From Pyrenula massariospora (lineage: Eukaryota > Ascomycota > Eurotiomycetes > Pyrenulales > Pyrenulaceae): DNA of 64,000 nt. Positions 24,245 to 36,700 of this stretch are shown here, one piece after another; position 1 is the stretch's first letter; every line of letters starts with the position of its first letter. The notes beneath the pieces were generated by a model. That model had not been told where the DNA came from. It saw nothing but the letters and a program-made list of their open reading frames with translations, and made no database searches. The stretch lies in assembly GCA_021030905.1 (NCBI GenBank), contig JAGFMI010000007.1, positions 124,001 through 188,000 on the forward strand. The letters are read 5' to 3'. The position numbers were made by a program, and so were the translations under genes.

Positions 24245-25247
24245 CACCGCGGTATACTGGACACCTTCAAGATCTCGTGATGTTCTATGCTTCTTTATCT
24301 TAATGTTACTGTGGCGTTGAAGGCTCGGGTAGGAGCGTACAGTGAGCCGGGACCGAAAATTAGTTACCTCGAGATATCCCCGCAGGTTTAACCTTATTTT
24401 TTAAAGGAAAAGTTAATTCATTAATAATTTGATTAATAGTATGATTAAGTTTTATCACAAAAAGAATTTATATCACATTTATTGTTAATAAAAACTGTTA
24501 AAATGAATAATGAAAAGAATAAGTTCATGTGCACGTGCATAATATGATTTATCTCAATAAAAGCTCAGCAGGGGTGAGTCGGTCGGTAGGGATTTTCCCA
24601 TGTTAGTAATCTCGCGTGACACAAAATCTATGACGCGTCCACGACGTCCTCTATGGGAGCCCGAGCCCATCTCAATCGCTTGCCTTGTCCACACCTAGGA
24701 ATCATTCGATAGCATGACACGATATCCATTTCTTGTGTATTCTCCTCAAAACCCTTGAGTTTCCCAATTTTGGCGCGTGAGAGGACGTCCTTCACCTTAC
24801 TGGATCATACCAAAGTCCGCCGATTCGCCGACATCAGGCCTTAGTTCATTGTATATCTTTACTGATACTACATTACAAGTCTCGAAAGGGAACGGCTCGA
24901 GGCCTGGTAGGACTTCAGGCGAGAGAGAGGTAGCATCCCTATCACGCGGCGCTCGGAAGTTCCCATGGTTAAAAGCCTATATCCAGCAGCTCGCTTCGTT
25001 GCTCAGACTAATAGAAACAGATGGTAGTAAAAAGGGTTCCAATTCGACTTTCATGACTGTATAGCCACAACTTGCCATCACTTCGATGCACGATCATATC
25101 CTCAATTTTCGCACCAAGACCGTGTATAAGGACGTCCGATCCGAACAATCTCTGGAAACCCACTACCGCATGTTTGTCAATATAGTAAAATTTTCATACT
25201 TTCGAACCGGTAGTCGTATGGCGTCGGAACACATCAGTCGTACCGTT
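24245..25247. other. Intergenic with AT-rich tract
   Basis: Promoter side of the HET gene. About 24395-24560 is very AT-rich with many TAAT/ATTA words, unlike its surroundings. No gene is supported. The frame at 24777-25064 has no recognisable domain. Confidence 0.5.
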
Positions 25248-25798
25248 CTACAACGTATCATCCAGCCGACGGGAATCCTGATCCAGTGAGATAAACAATG
25301 ATGGAGCATCGCAACGGGACCTTACGGTGATGATCGATATTGACTTAAACTTCAATTCCCCATTAGCCTCCCCCAATATATACCTGGCCGTCCATGGCTG
25401 TTTGATGGACTTGTCAGAATGCTTGTACTCGACCTCTCCCCATGCCATCAAGTCCAAATTATTTCCGCCATGCGTGAAGATTTTGACCACTCTATGGTCA
25501 CGATAAGGCTGATGTGCGAAAAGCTCATTTCGGAATCCATAAATGCCATCTCTGCCCTTGCCTCCGCGGCCGTTGAACTCGTACAAGCCGTCATTGAGAA
25601 ATAGGTCTGCAAATGCACGTTCGTCTGATGTGTTTGTCAATTGCACTGGTCAATAAATGAATTGGCCAGAGGCCTTAGCTTGCCCTTTTGATCATCGTTA
25701 TGGCTAGAATGAGCATTTGACAGACGATAACACTTTGATACCAACTCTCTAATCTCCGAGCTCAACTCTTTGGGGTAAGCGTCTGCGTCAACGGCCAT
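25248..25798 (-). CDS. SnoaL/NTF2-like fold protein
   Basis: Two frames combine through an 80-bp intron (25646-25725; donor GTCTGT, acceptor CAG) into 156 aa. The result reads IRELVSKCYLQLTNTSDERA, then FADLFLNDGLYEFNGRGGKG. This matches a common fungal NTF2-like layout: helix, SDTP-like turn, ADLF..DG strand, KGRDGI, then W-x-E-V-x-Y and W-x-A-R-Y-I-L strands. The cone-like fold serves as a small enzyme (isomerase, dehydratase, cyclase) or binding module; fungal versions are mostly unassigned. The donor is weak, so the join is inferred from family shape. A GTAAGG at the end of the conserved part (near 25325) could be another donor, which would move the C-terminus. If the joins are wrong, the gene is decayed. 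Confidence 0.55.
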
Positions 25799-28700
25799 TG
25801 CGGTATTGCGGTGGAAGAAAGTAAGGATTACTTTCACGTGATAAGCATCAATTTCGAACACTGGCAGATAATGGCGAAACCTCAAGTCATATATGTGTTC
25901 AGAATGCACCTGCCTTCGCCTCGGAAATCCGTGCCCGTGCTTGAACGGCTATCTGCAACTCGATTTTAAGGGATATACGTTCGCTCTCAAGGGACATGTT
26001 TTCCTCCTTAGTAGGTTGCTGCAAGTCGATGAATGTGGAAATGTCTTCGCTCATAGGTTGTGTCTTGGATGGAATCCTGCAATCCGGTCATGATGGATTT
26101 GAGCTCATCTAATGTAACGTGCAGAAGATCACCTCCGCTAGATCGAACTATTGCTCTGCGATGCAGCTAAGCAGTCGTGGTCGAGGGCTAGAGCGAAGAA
26201 GAAGATGGAAATCGTCGACCGAGCGTTGGTGCTTGCGACCATCTTCGGGATCCCTATTTTGGACGTGATGATATTGCGTGATGATCTTGACTTTACCATC
26301 CAACCATATTAGTCGACATTGTTTCGACTTAACTTTTTACTGCTTCATTCTGGGGAAGTCATATCAAATTGTATTCGTGACTTGACCTGCAGCTAACTGT
26401 CAATTCCCAAGTTGTTGAAAACTTCCACTTAGTAATATTTCAGGGTCGTCCCAGATTGGCAAAGTTTTCTGGGAGGTGACCTGTACTTCTATAAAGAAAA
26501 GTGGCGTCCGTTAAGACGCAAAAGCTGCAAAGCGTGCGTCTGAGCGCGCATTGGACACATGCTTGCCTTTCACTTCTCACGCTCTGATCCTGTTGCTGCT
26601 TCTGCGTGGTTGAAGATTTACTGTCTTCATTCGCTGAATGCATGCTAGAACGTGCTGATTACGTTTCCCCTTAGCTACAAAATTCTTGTTGACGAGATTA
26701 CCTCGATGTAAGTTGTCATAATTGTTAATTTCATCTGGGCGAAATCATGTGACAAGGAAATACTCGTCTTTTGGCGTCGTGTGGGACAGGTAGTACGTTG
26801 CAGGAGCTCAAGTTCGTCAGGCGCAAAAGTCACTGATGGTCAATTAGATCTCGCTTTTTCGCACAGGGCCATCAGAAGCCATTCAGATCGTCGCTCATGT
26901 TTCTTCAGGGATGTGTAGGCAAGTGGTGTGTGAAACATCTGTCTTTCGTCTTCTGGGGCCGTCTAGCCATCCGCCTTGACTTTCCAGTCCCCATGCTGTC
27001 GTATCTCCTATCTTTGTATCACTGGGTCGATCTTCCTTGGACAACCGTGGCTCCATTTCCCTTCATGTAAAGCTTTGTGCCAGAAATTTATTGATGGTAT
27101 GTTAGTAGCGACATTTGTATAGAGGTAGTCCTGCGGGAGTACTGTTTTCGGAGGTGCGTCTGGGAGGTTCTCCCACTGGCTTTTGGTCTGCAGGCTACTG
27201 TTACGTCCTCACGTAGTTGATCCTCAGGAATGCCGGAAGGCTTTAGAAACTGGACTTGATTATGTAAGGAGATGGTAATGGAAATACTTTAAATGATAAG
27301 CGCGCACATTTGTCAAATGAGCAGAGGTCAAGATATGAGTATATACCTCGTCCTTGGGTACCTAATACAGCTCGCTCATGCTCACTACCTAGGTAAGCTG
27401 TCTCCTTGAGGACGCTAAGCAACAATAAGCACATCACGTGAGCACATCACGTGAACATCTCAGTTTGCATTGTTTGCATGTTACTCTTAGCTGTAGAGAA
27501 ACATGACTGAGAACTCGGTACCAGGTACAATTAAGTATCTGCGAATTCGTCCTGGTTGCTTCCTTCCGATGTCTCTTGTGGCGTGCCAGTCACAGACAGA
27601 CCCTCCTGCTATCTGCGCTACTGCAGTACTGTCATTCTCATAACGTCGCTACGCTGCTCGCCGTAGTTTCGACTGACACCGGGTCTGTGGCAACGAGGAT
27701 GGGATGTCTACATTCCTACCACGTTGTAGATGGATGGGCAATATTATTGCTGATGATGATATAAAGGCAGCGTAGCCATGTTAACTCACCATTATCTACA
27801 TGAAAAAGAAGCGCTTTATGTACAAGGATTCCCGAAACGATTTTGTCGGTACCACCTAGCCATCATTCTTCAAACGTCGGCTTCTTCATCTGCTCCGTCT
27901 CGAGCTTATTGAGCAATTTCTAGAATATGCTCACTCTATGGCTTGTCAGTACGGACCATGTGAGAATCACGTGCAGGTTTATTTATCGGTCCTGGGTCGA
28001 CGAAGCAGTACCTCGCTAAATTTACCTGCTGCTGCTGGCCTTTGGAACCAAACATGTCTTTTCTCTCTGCAGATTTACATCCTCAAGATCTTGCTCGGTC
28101 ACTTGCTTTAAGGCTCTTATAGACGTCTCAACGGTATGCAGCCTTATTACGTGCCATCGTCAAGACGTTCGCAACTTGTCCTCACAAGGCTCGAGATGTA
28201 ACCTATGAACATTCTTGCTCACTCTGTACACGCTATCGACGTCCCTCCTGGATTAAATCTTACTAATGTCGAGGATATCGGCTCTGATTAAGCGATAAAA
28301 TAGCCGCCGTTTCACTTCGCGCCGCTGCACAGCCTCCCTCGGAGTCCTATCGCGGAGCAAGCCCTGCTACTGCGAATGAGCCCTTAGAGGATGAATCATA
28401 AAACCGAGCTGCGAATTTGTGCGTCTTTTTGCCTCATTACCCAAAGTTGTCGTCAAAACCTAGAAAGAGAGGGAAAATGTGAATTTTTGGAGCCATGCCG
28501 ACATAGCCTGTCTGATCCGAGCGGAGCTTTGGTGGTCCTGTGAACAGACATTTAGAATGTCGACCAATGACTAATATGGTAGTCCTGAGGCTACCGATGA
28601 ACGAGTTGCCAATGACCTGCCGTATAATTTTATTCTTCAGTAGGACCGAATCAGCCTGAGAGCAGTTGTTCATCCTAGAGCATGTTGCAATGTCGATTCT

Positions 28701-29683
28701 GCCTTTACACACAGGCTTCTCATTGACATCTTTGTCATTCAAGGAATCTTTACTGTAAGAGCTGATCATCGGCCGCTGAGCCGTCCCTTCACTTAACACT
28801 CCTGCTGAATTTGATCTATTTCGCGCGCATTTGGTGATATATTTCCGGAACACTGGTTTCATGGTGTCTGAGTCATTCAATTTCCATTTCTCTCAGCTAT
28901 ATATTGTGTGGAGTCGCTTGCTTCTACCTCTGATTATGCTAAGTCTATTGAAGAAACACACTTGCCTAGGTCATAATGTAGCGATTAGTCTTACTACACA
29001 GACTTCAGTACGTCTACTATTATTTTATGCGATGACACGGCTGACTTGAGTATGCCCTGGAACAATGGTTAACGATATGCTCCGTCAGATGTTGCAATCA
29101 TACTTCGAATCCTGTAACTAAATATTTGGATCCTTCACTGCTGATTCGGCTATGAGCTCTGACAGATTCATTGTGGACTAGGAACTCTCCACGGCCTGCA
29201 TAATTCGCAACTAAATAGTACCAGGCTACAAGCAACCAAGACTGCCGATTGTCTGAACTCCAGGGACATAAAGCCTTCCAAGCTGATCGATTAAGTACAT
29301 ATCCGGTGTCACGCAATTTATGGATCTTTAAGAGACCATGCTACGCCGTCCTCGCCCGCTGAAATGGCCCTCGCTCTTTTCTCAAACATTGGTCTTTACG
29401 ATTTAATATAGCTCGGACCCATGGGTACATGAACATCTCGGTTAATGTTGTTTCATGTAGTGTACTCGCGGAACCTTGAAGGAGGCTATCTCGACCTCTG
29501 TACATGAGGCTGGATGCTCACACCTGCCGAAGACTTGCAAATCTGGATTACCAATATCTTCGCAACACATTCCTCTACTTATGCCATTGCAGATACCGGA
29601 AAATGCTCTGCCTTTGTCACCAACTATAATCACCGAGACTCACGATTAATCTTATCTATATTCGTACGCGTAACGCGTACAAC
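25799..29683. other. Long gene-poor region
   Basis: About 3.9 kb without a supported gene. A short tandem repeat with CACGTG cores lies near 27430-27455. Segments near 27453 and 29430 share a diverged stretch of about 30 bp (GAACATCTC(A/G)GTT...TTGTTT...CATG). Frames at 26440-26643 and 28437-28880 (minus) have no convincing family. The region resembles old, diverged sequence. Confidence 0.45.
27429..27455. repeat. Short tandem repeat with CACGTG cores
   Basis: The unit AGCACATCACGTG occurs twice in direct tandem. Each contains the palindrome CACGTG, an E-box type site that bHLH factors can bind. No nearby gene can be tied to it. Confidence 0.6.
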
Positions 29684-30838
29684 CTATAAATCTTGGATCT
29701 GCCTCAATTTCTCCATCGCCTCTCTCCGTCTCTGTTCGACAAGAACCTGCATCGAGTTCTGCCACCTTTCTCTGACCATCCCAGGTGCCTCTTCACAGTA
29801 CCTGTCTAGTGCTGCGATCACCAGGCGGAAGTTCTGAGACGTAAAATCCTCGAACTTGCACATACCCGTATGGTCCGCATCAAGTCCAGACCTCTCTGTG
29901 TCATCGAAATCAGGCGCTGCACTCTCTTTCTCTACTACATAGTCCTTTTTGTAGCCAAGCTCTGTCATCCTTTGCTCCCAGAAAAAGAATAACGAGAAAT
30001 TCTTCATGAGAGGAATAAAATGGTCGGTTATGTTTTGTAGTGTCTCGGACTCTGATTCAAGGGCTGTAACCAAGTTTGAGTCGAATTGGCCAATTAATCG
30101 AGGGACAGCAGCTGACGCGATCTTTTGAAGGTTAGCTAGTAGCTGCGCCTTCGATGCGCCACGATGAGGTGTTCCGAAGAAGAGGATGCCGTATGTGCAG
30201 GTGAATATCGAGTGGAGATTCTCTAATCTTGCCGATTGTCTGCTATTGGAATATATAAGAGCCTGGAAAAAAATATTGTTTGCCAGTCAGTCACCATGAT
30301 CTGGGCGGAGATGTCGTTCGTGGCAAAGGGACGGTTTTGTCACCCCACTCACCCTTTTGACGATTATGCCTCCCAAGGAGTGGCATAAGAAGATGATAGG
30401 TTTGTCCTGCCTTCGCTCGAGCTAGACTCTGCGATAAGTATCTCCTTATCAGCTCCGAGGAAAGACGAGCATACCCTTCGGTCGGCACAAAGCTGAGCGA
30501 CAAGAGTTTGAGCATGATGGTGGATGCGGTCCGATGATGGCATAATACCCTTCAAGGACGAGATATTGGCGTTGTATCCCCATACCAATACTCGAGCCTT
30601 GGAGATATACCTGGGTAGGAAGTCGGGATGGCACAACCAACAAACGTCGTTCTTTTTCGAGGTCCACGTTTTGAGTGCCTCTCCGGTTAGGCCATGTACA
30701 GCAACAATGCTTGTGAAGCAATATTAGCAAGTCCACCAATTTGTATCAGCATGAGAGTACTCACTCTACTTCTGGATTGGAACCCGGAGGTCTGTAAACC
30801 TCTCTGATACCTGAAATCGGATCGTCTGTTGGAGCCAT
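29684..30838 (-). CDS. Stand-alone alpha/beta hydrolase (DUF676-like), paralogue of the NLR N-terminus
   Basis: Four exons, 30765-30838, 30475-30709, 30353-30421 and 29684-30262, give 318 aa; introns are GT-AG. The fold begins DIVAVHGLTGEALKTW. The nucleophile elbow is FLCHSLGGIIVKR, with Ser near residue 118. ILFFGTPHRGA follows, and a late DADHTGMCKF segment supplies a candidate catalytic His. It aligns along its whole length with the first third of the NLR-like protein at 33769, including the FFFWE, ESAAPDFDDTERSGLDADH and LDRYCEEAP blocks. It stops where the NLR begins its NB-ARC linker. Exon 1 is 74 bp in both genes and splits the same Asp codon. Likely a cytosolic serine esterase/lipase-like enzyme; substrate unknown. 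It may be an ancestor, partner or guarded copy of the NLR domain. Confidence 0.85.
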
Positions 30839-31420
30839 GACAGATGTAGTCCAGCAAGCTCGGAAACAACTCGAAATAACAAATGGAGTTGGCTCAGTAG
30901 AGACGACGATACCGGGACGTTACCTGCTAATTTATATCCCCAGCCTTGCGCGAAGACTGCGCCCTCTTTTGCATATTTGACGTGGCTGTGCCCCAGGCGG
31001 CAACGTACAGTACTTGTCCCACCACGACCATCCGGATGAAGCCTTCGGGGCCTGGAAGGTCACAGATCAGGAGCCTGCCAATAGCGTTGAAGCCAACTCG
31101 CATCGCACGCAGTCTCCGATACATACTGGAAAAAGCTACTTTTTGATTTCCATAGGATGGGAAGCGCAGTGCATTACATTGTGACTAAACTGTGGCGCAT
31201 CCCTCATTTCCGCGCTCAAGCCCCTCGTCCTCGAACACTTTCTGCGATATGATTGGACTATGTTGAGCTGCAAGTTTCCGTATCCTCTGACTTTATTCAC
31301 GAAAATGTGCTAGCAATTATTGCACGTTTCTCATCTATTCAAAGTTTGCCGAGAATTCCTGGTTGTGCCCTTTGGAGGGTCTTACGGCGACTCACTCCGT
31401 CTATGATAGTTTATTTTGCA
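30839..31420. other. Intergenic between hydrolase and P450
   Basis: 582 bp between two minus-strand genes, holding the hydrolase promoter and the P450 3' UTR. Nothing else recognised. Confidence 0.5.
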
Positions 31421-33238
31421 TTAAGGATTTTGCTTTCTAAGAACAGCAGCTCTGCAGCCATCAGCACTCGAGAGCACGAGTGTTAGCCGCTGCCTTTCCG
31501 TACCCACGGGCTCTACAGGTTCTCCTTCGGGTAATTCTATGGTTGGTAAGGCTTGAAGTAGCCGTACGACTGTATAATAGACCTCCATGAGCGCAAAGTC
31601 TTCACCAAGGCATTGCCTTGGCCCTCCGTTGAACGGAAAATAGGCCCAGCCAATGTCCTTCATTTCGCCTGTTTCCCAGCGCTCAGGTCGGAAGATATCC
31701 GCATCAGATCCATAGATATTTTTCTTCCTCGAATTTACGTATTGCGAGAAGACCACTATCTCCCCCTTCCTGACCAGCATTGGACTGTTTCCATCGACAC
31801 CGCCCCCTATAGGAAGGATTGTGGTTTTCACAGCTTCGCGGTTATTCAATGGCACCGGCGGGTAGAGGCGAAGACCTGCAGCAAACGGAAGAGGTTAGCA
31901 AGATGCTCGTAATGAAGATGTTCAATGGCGCATACTCTCTTTTACCACACAAATAAGGAATGGCATCTTTTTGAGCTGCTCACGAGTGGGATACTGGGAT
32001 TCCTTCATTATGGATGCGACCTCCCTGCGGAGACGATTCAATGCTTGTGGATGCCGAACAAGCAACCGACTAATGATAGTATGTTAGCTGCCTACCAGTG
32101 AGAATCAACTGCATGGACTCACAAAGTCCACGACAAACAACATGCCGTGGTATCCCTACCGGCTAACAGGACGTTGAGCAGCTGGTCTCGAAGATCAGTA
32201 TCTGATGCCGACTCGTTTGCAACCTGATCAATGAACCACGACGAGGGGCTCACTGAGGGCTCTTTCTCCTCTAGCTTTCTTCTCTCGATGTAACGTTCGA
32301 CAAATTGATGAACTCGGGCGCATGCATTTCGAAATCCTCGAGGGTTGTAGACAAAATGGAACGGAGCAATACGGAAGCGCTTTGCGAGGCCGTCTTGAGC
32401 AATGTTGAAACTCTCTGCGAATTCCCTGTTCTCGCCATCCCGATCAATACCAGCTCTGAGGCTGTACACGGACTTGCCAAAGAGTAGTGCCGTGGTCGTG
32501 TCCAGTGTGAGGCTGAAAAAGAGTGGTTGCAGGTCGACAATGCCATCGGCAGGCATGCAGGCTATGAGGTTATCGACATGCTCTGCGAAATGATCCAGGT
32601 TTTGATACTGGATTCTCATGAACTGTTTTCGTAGGAGCTCTCTGGAGTGCTTCCACGCAGCACCTTGTTGAGTGAAAATTCCATTACCGAGTAGTGGAGC
32701 GAATACATTAGGTCGGCAGCCGAACCCGTAATCTAACACGGTATTGTTAGTTGCACATGTCCCAAGGCTTGGACGGCCGGCAGTAAACTCTTCGGTGCCA
32801 CCACTTCCACGGTCGTTCATGGTCAGGCCTTGCCTTTGAAGTTCGTCGCCAATAGCGCTTCGACATTTCTTGGATGGAGGATGTGGAAAGCACGAGGACC
32901 AACCAACAGATACTGATAGAGGTTGTTGCCAGGCTCATAGTCCTTCGCGATGGAGCACAGGAAGGCTAGAAGACGACCGTCGGCGTTGGAGTCCCAAAGC
33001 TCTTTTATCCTATCGATACCGAAAGGCCATCGCTTCGGCAGCTCAGGAGGCAGCTGGCATCCTTGCTGTCGACCGAGGGCGCGATCAGCCTGATCAACAT
33101 TAGTGAGAGGTTTCCGAACTACTACAGGCTTCTGACTCGATAGTCAAGGTATTTTTTGGAAGCCAGAAAGATGATTCGCCCTGCCGAGCATGCTAAGATA
33201 CCGAGAAGCAAAGTACGAGCGGCTGAGAGTCCAAACAT
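31421..33238 (-). CDS. Cytochrome P450, CYP52-like
   Basis: Five exons, 33137-33238, 32834-33089, 32123-32732, 31936-32069 and 31421-31875, give 518 aa. An N-terminal membrane anchor (TLLLGILACSAGRIIFLA) is followed by GCQLPPELPKRWPFGIDRI, typical of CYP52 and related alkane/fatty-acid hydroxylases. DYGFGCRPNVFAPLLGNGIF comes next, then the I-helix GRDTTACCLSW, the K-helix ESLRLYPPVP (E-x-x-R, joined by splicing), FRPERW and the heme loop FNGGPRQCLGE with Cys near residue 456. It should act at the ER with NADPH-P450 reductase, probably hydroxylating long aliphatic chains. Intron 2 has a GC donor. The gene is divergent from the NLR-like gene, 530 bp apart. Confidence 0.92.
32733..32833 (-). 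other. GC-AG intron in the P450 gene
   Basis: To rejoin ATNFK with DYGFGCRP, the exon must end AAAG before GCAAGG, and the intron ends GTGTTAG. This is the minor but well-known GC-AG class with an otherwise good donor. Confidence 0.8.
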
Positions 33239-33768
33239 TGCTTATTTGCGTATAGTAAAAAAATCTACCATGACTTAAGAAGACGAGATGCTCTGAGACA
33301 AGTTGGATGGCTGGGACAGAAGAAATAAATGTGGGAGTACGACCTTTTCGGTTCCAATCTAGGACCGGGCACATGCCCCTTGTGTGATTAAACATATCAT
33401 TTGTCGACGAGATTTGCAGTCTTCGGCGGTGTGCGGCTTGTGGCGCTGCTGGCTGGGTGCGATTGATATTGTATTGGCCAAGTTTACTGGGGCCGTGTCA
33501 GGGGGGCTATTTAGGGTAAGCGTGGTGGTACTGCAAGGAACGGCGCTTTCGTACCATTGTTTTCATGCGAACCGCCGTTGTCGATGATCGTGACCAGTGG
33601 TGCATTAACGGGCCGTTCCTCTAGCGCCAGCATAAATCAACTCCGGATGCGAGATGCACTGTTCCGTCCCTCATCTCCAGGTTGTCCTATTCGCATCGAA
33701 TTTGCGTTTGAGAACTTCCTTGGGAAAGCTCCGCTCATGGATTCTAGATAGTTTTCTCCCGCGCAAGA
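33239..33768. promoter_or_regulatory. Divergent promoter of P450 and NLR-like genes
   Basis: 530 bp between the two start codons. No convincing coding frame or clear core motif. It must hold both promoters, so the two genes may be co-regulated. Confidence 0.45.
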
Positions 33769-36700
33769 ATGCCGTCGGGTCTGTCCTGCCTTCACAATGT
33801 AGATCAGGCGCTCTTGTCAACTCAGCAGGACGACTTGATCGAGTAAGGCTGTCTATTTTGTATCGCCATGAACACCAAGTCTAATAGTCGATAGTATCAT
33901 TGCTGTTCACGGCTTGAATGAAGACTCTATTGAGGCTTGGACCGACGATGTAACTGGAACCAATTGGCTCCAAGACCTGCCCAAGCAACTCAGAGTCGCA
34001 AGGGTTTTGACTTATGGCTACGATGCCTCGTCTGAAACTTTCTTCGGAGCGCATGCTGCTTCGAACATTCAGAGGATCGCTCATTCGTTCCTTCAGCAAC
34101 TACAAGCAGATCGTCGTTTGGAAAAGGCACAAAAGCGTCCGATCATCTTCGTTTGCCACGGCCTTGGTGGAATCCTTGTAAAGAAGACCTTGATTTTCTC
34201 TTCTAGTCGAACGGCAAGCCATGTACATCATTTGTGGAGTATCTTCCTGTCGACATTTGCTATCTTATTTTTCGGAACACCACACGACCGTGAGGATAGG
34301 TCGAACTGGTTCGTTCTTGAAGATCACTCAGATACCGAGCTACGAAATGACCCTCCAAGCTATACTTCACTCAAACATGACCTTAATTGCTTTCATGCTA
34401 TCACAGACCAATTTCCGGCGATAGACAAGCGCTTCCGCATGTTCTTTTTCTGGGAAGAGATACGAACACAGTACAATGGTAAGGCATATTTCATCGTCGA
34501 TCAAACATCGGCCGTTCCGGAGATGGACAACATCGAGAAATCTGGAATCCATGCGACCCATTCCGCAATGATCAAATTCAATTCCATTGATTCGTCAAGC
34601 TATCGGACCGTGCTTGACGCCCTTACTAGATATTGTGAAGCTGCACCGCGTTTTATTCCTCGCCAATGGGACGATGCACTTCAGACTCTGGCGCAAATTC
34701 GAGCGAGCGAGGCCTACGGTCTCGGTGGAGTGGAGTTCGACAAGCCAGTCGAACGTCCTCCCAAGAGCCTTGAGATTGACCTACAGAAAACCACAAATCG
34801 ATATTTTTACCCGCCACGGGAGCCAACGCCTGGCTTCGTTGGACGAGAAGAGATGATTCTGGCTCTTCATAGCGCTCTTTTCCTGCAGAGTAGTGGGGAA
34901 AGTGTTCGTAGTGCTACGAGGCGGAAATCCTTTATAGTGTACGGCATGGGAGGGTCTGGAAAGACTGAATTTTGCTCAAAATTCGCGCAGGACTACAGAG
35001 GTGAGTAAGTATCTACTTAGACGAGCACGAATTATGAATATCTCTGACAAGTAGGATAGATACTTTGCCATCTTTACAGTCAGGGCAGCGTCAGCCGAGA
35101 CAATCAAAGAGTCGTACGCCACGATTGGGAAACTTGGCGGCCTTGAAGCTACCGAGAGCGCGGGAAGGCATTGGCTCTCTCAATTACGTCAAACGTGGCT
35201 ACTTATTGTTGATAATGCCGACGATCCTTCCCGCGAGCTGAACAGTATATTTCCACAAGCTGATAGCGCGCATATCTTAGTGACGACTCGAAATCCAGAG
35301 TTTCGTCGCGACGGAACCGTTGGTAGCCTGGAGCTGCAAGGTCTCAAAGAAGATGATGTCCTCCAGCTGTTGCTTACAAGAGCGGACATATCAAGACCAT
35401 GGGATGTTTCAACGAGGGATACAGGCAATTTGATCACGAAGTCGCTTGGGTATCTTGCACTTGCGCTTATCCATGCCGGAAACTGCATATATCGCCGCAT
35501 ATGTAACTTGGGAGACTTTCTTACGTTCCATTCGATATACAGAGCTCGACTGCAACAACGGGCAATATCAGCTTTAGAGTCGCTTGATGACGAGGACATG
35601 GTCAAGATTGTTTACTCCACCTTCGATGTATCTAGGGAATTTTTAGATAAAAAACGAACAATTACCAGCCAGGACGCGTCGGAGCTGTTGAAGATTGTTA
35701 GCTTCTACCATTTCGAGCGGATTCGGGTCGATACATTCACCCGTGCTGTGGCCAATCAAGAACATAGCGCGCAAAGTACTCCGAGACTGTCTGTTGCATC
35801 AAGGCTTTTAAGAGCCATTATTGGCCGATTTGAACCACCCAAGACATTGCCAGGTTTTTTGAAGGACATTGGCGGTCCGCTGAACAAATTTAGAGTCAAT
35901 CGCGCCATAAGAGAACTACATTCTTTGTCATTAATTAATTATGATGGAAAAGACGATACTTTTTCCTTGCATCCTTTGGTTCATGCCTGGGCTCGAGACG
36001 TCCTGCCAAGCCAAGAAAGGAAAGTTTGGGCTCACGTTGCCCTGAATACCCTTCTCGAATCCGTTTTGCTTCCTTCCGGAAAGGTCAGCGAATCCGACGG
36101 TGAATTTAACAGAGACATCATACCACATCTCGACTCTTGTCTTCAGGATTCCGGCCACCCACTGCTGGAAAGTACGACTGTTACTGAAGGGTTAAGGATG
36201 CGCATACCCAAGTTCTTTCAGCCAACAACGCTTCTCATACTTCGAAACCAGACTCTTAACGCCGCTAAATGCGGATACGTCTTCGCAGAACGCGGGTACT
36301 TTGAGAAGGCAACCATTCATCTTCGCGCCGTCAAGGATACGCTAATCACGACGCTTGGTCGAGAACACGAAAAGACCATGACCGCAATGTTGGGACTAGC
36401 AGGGGTTTGCTGGGGCCTCGGCCGATTAGAGGAGGCAATTGAACTTCAGAGGACGGTAGTGGAATTACGCTCACGACGTTGTGGACCAACGCACGAAGAA
36501 ACACTAATGGCTATGGACCAGTTAGGAAGATCGTACTGGCTGCACGGAAGATATCACGAAGCCCTCAAGCTGCAAGAGGACACCACCAAAGGAATGAAAG
36601 CGACGATCGGTATTGAGGATGCTAGAACGCTCGCAGCCCTTGATAACCTGGGTGTCACCCTAGGCTCATGGCATCGTTTTGAAGAGAGCCTGCGCGTCCA

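Noticed and set aside
26440-26643. Short frame with ACVQCALRRTLC, Zn2Cys6-like start
   Set aside because: Cys spacing is not that of a Zn2Cys6 cluster, no basic linker, no further exon found.
28437-28880. 147-codon minus-strand frame in the gene-poor block
   Set aside because: No recognisable domain, no splice partners and ordinary composition; cannot be supported.
30769-30800. tRNA T-arm-like GGTTCCAATCC
   Set aside because: It lies in exon 1 of the hydrolase and no cloverleaf can be built around it.
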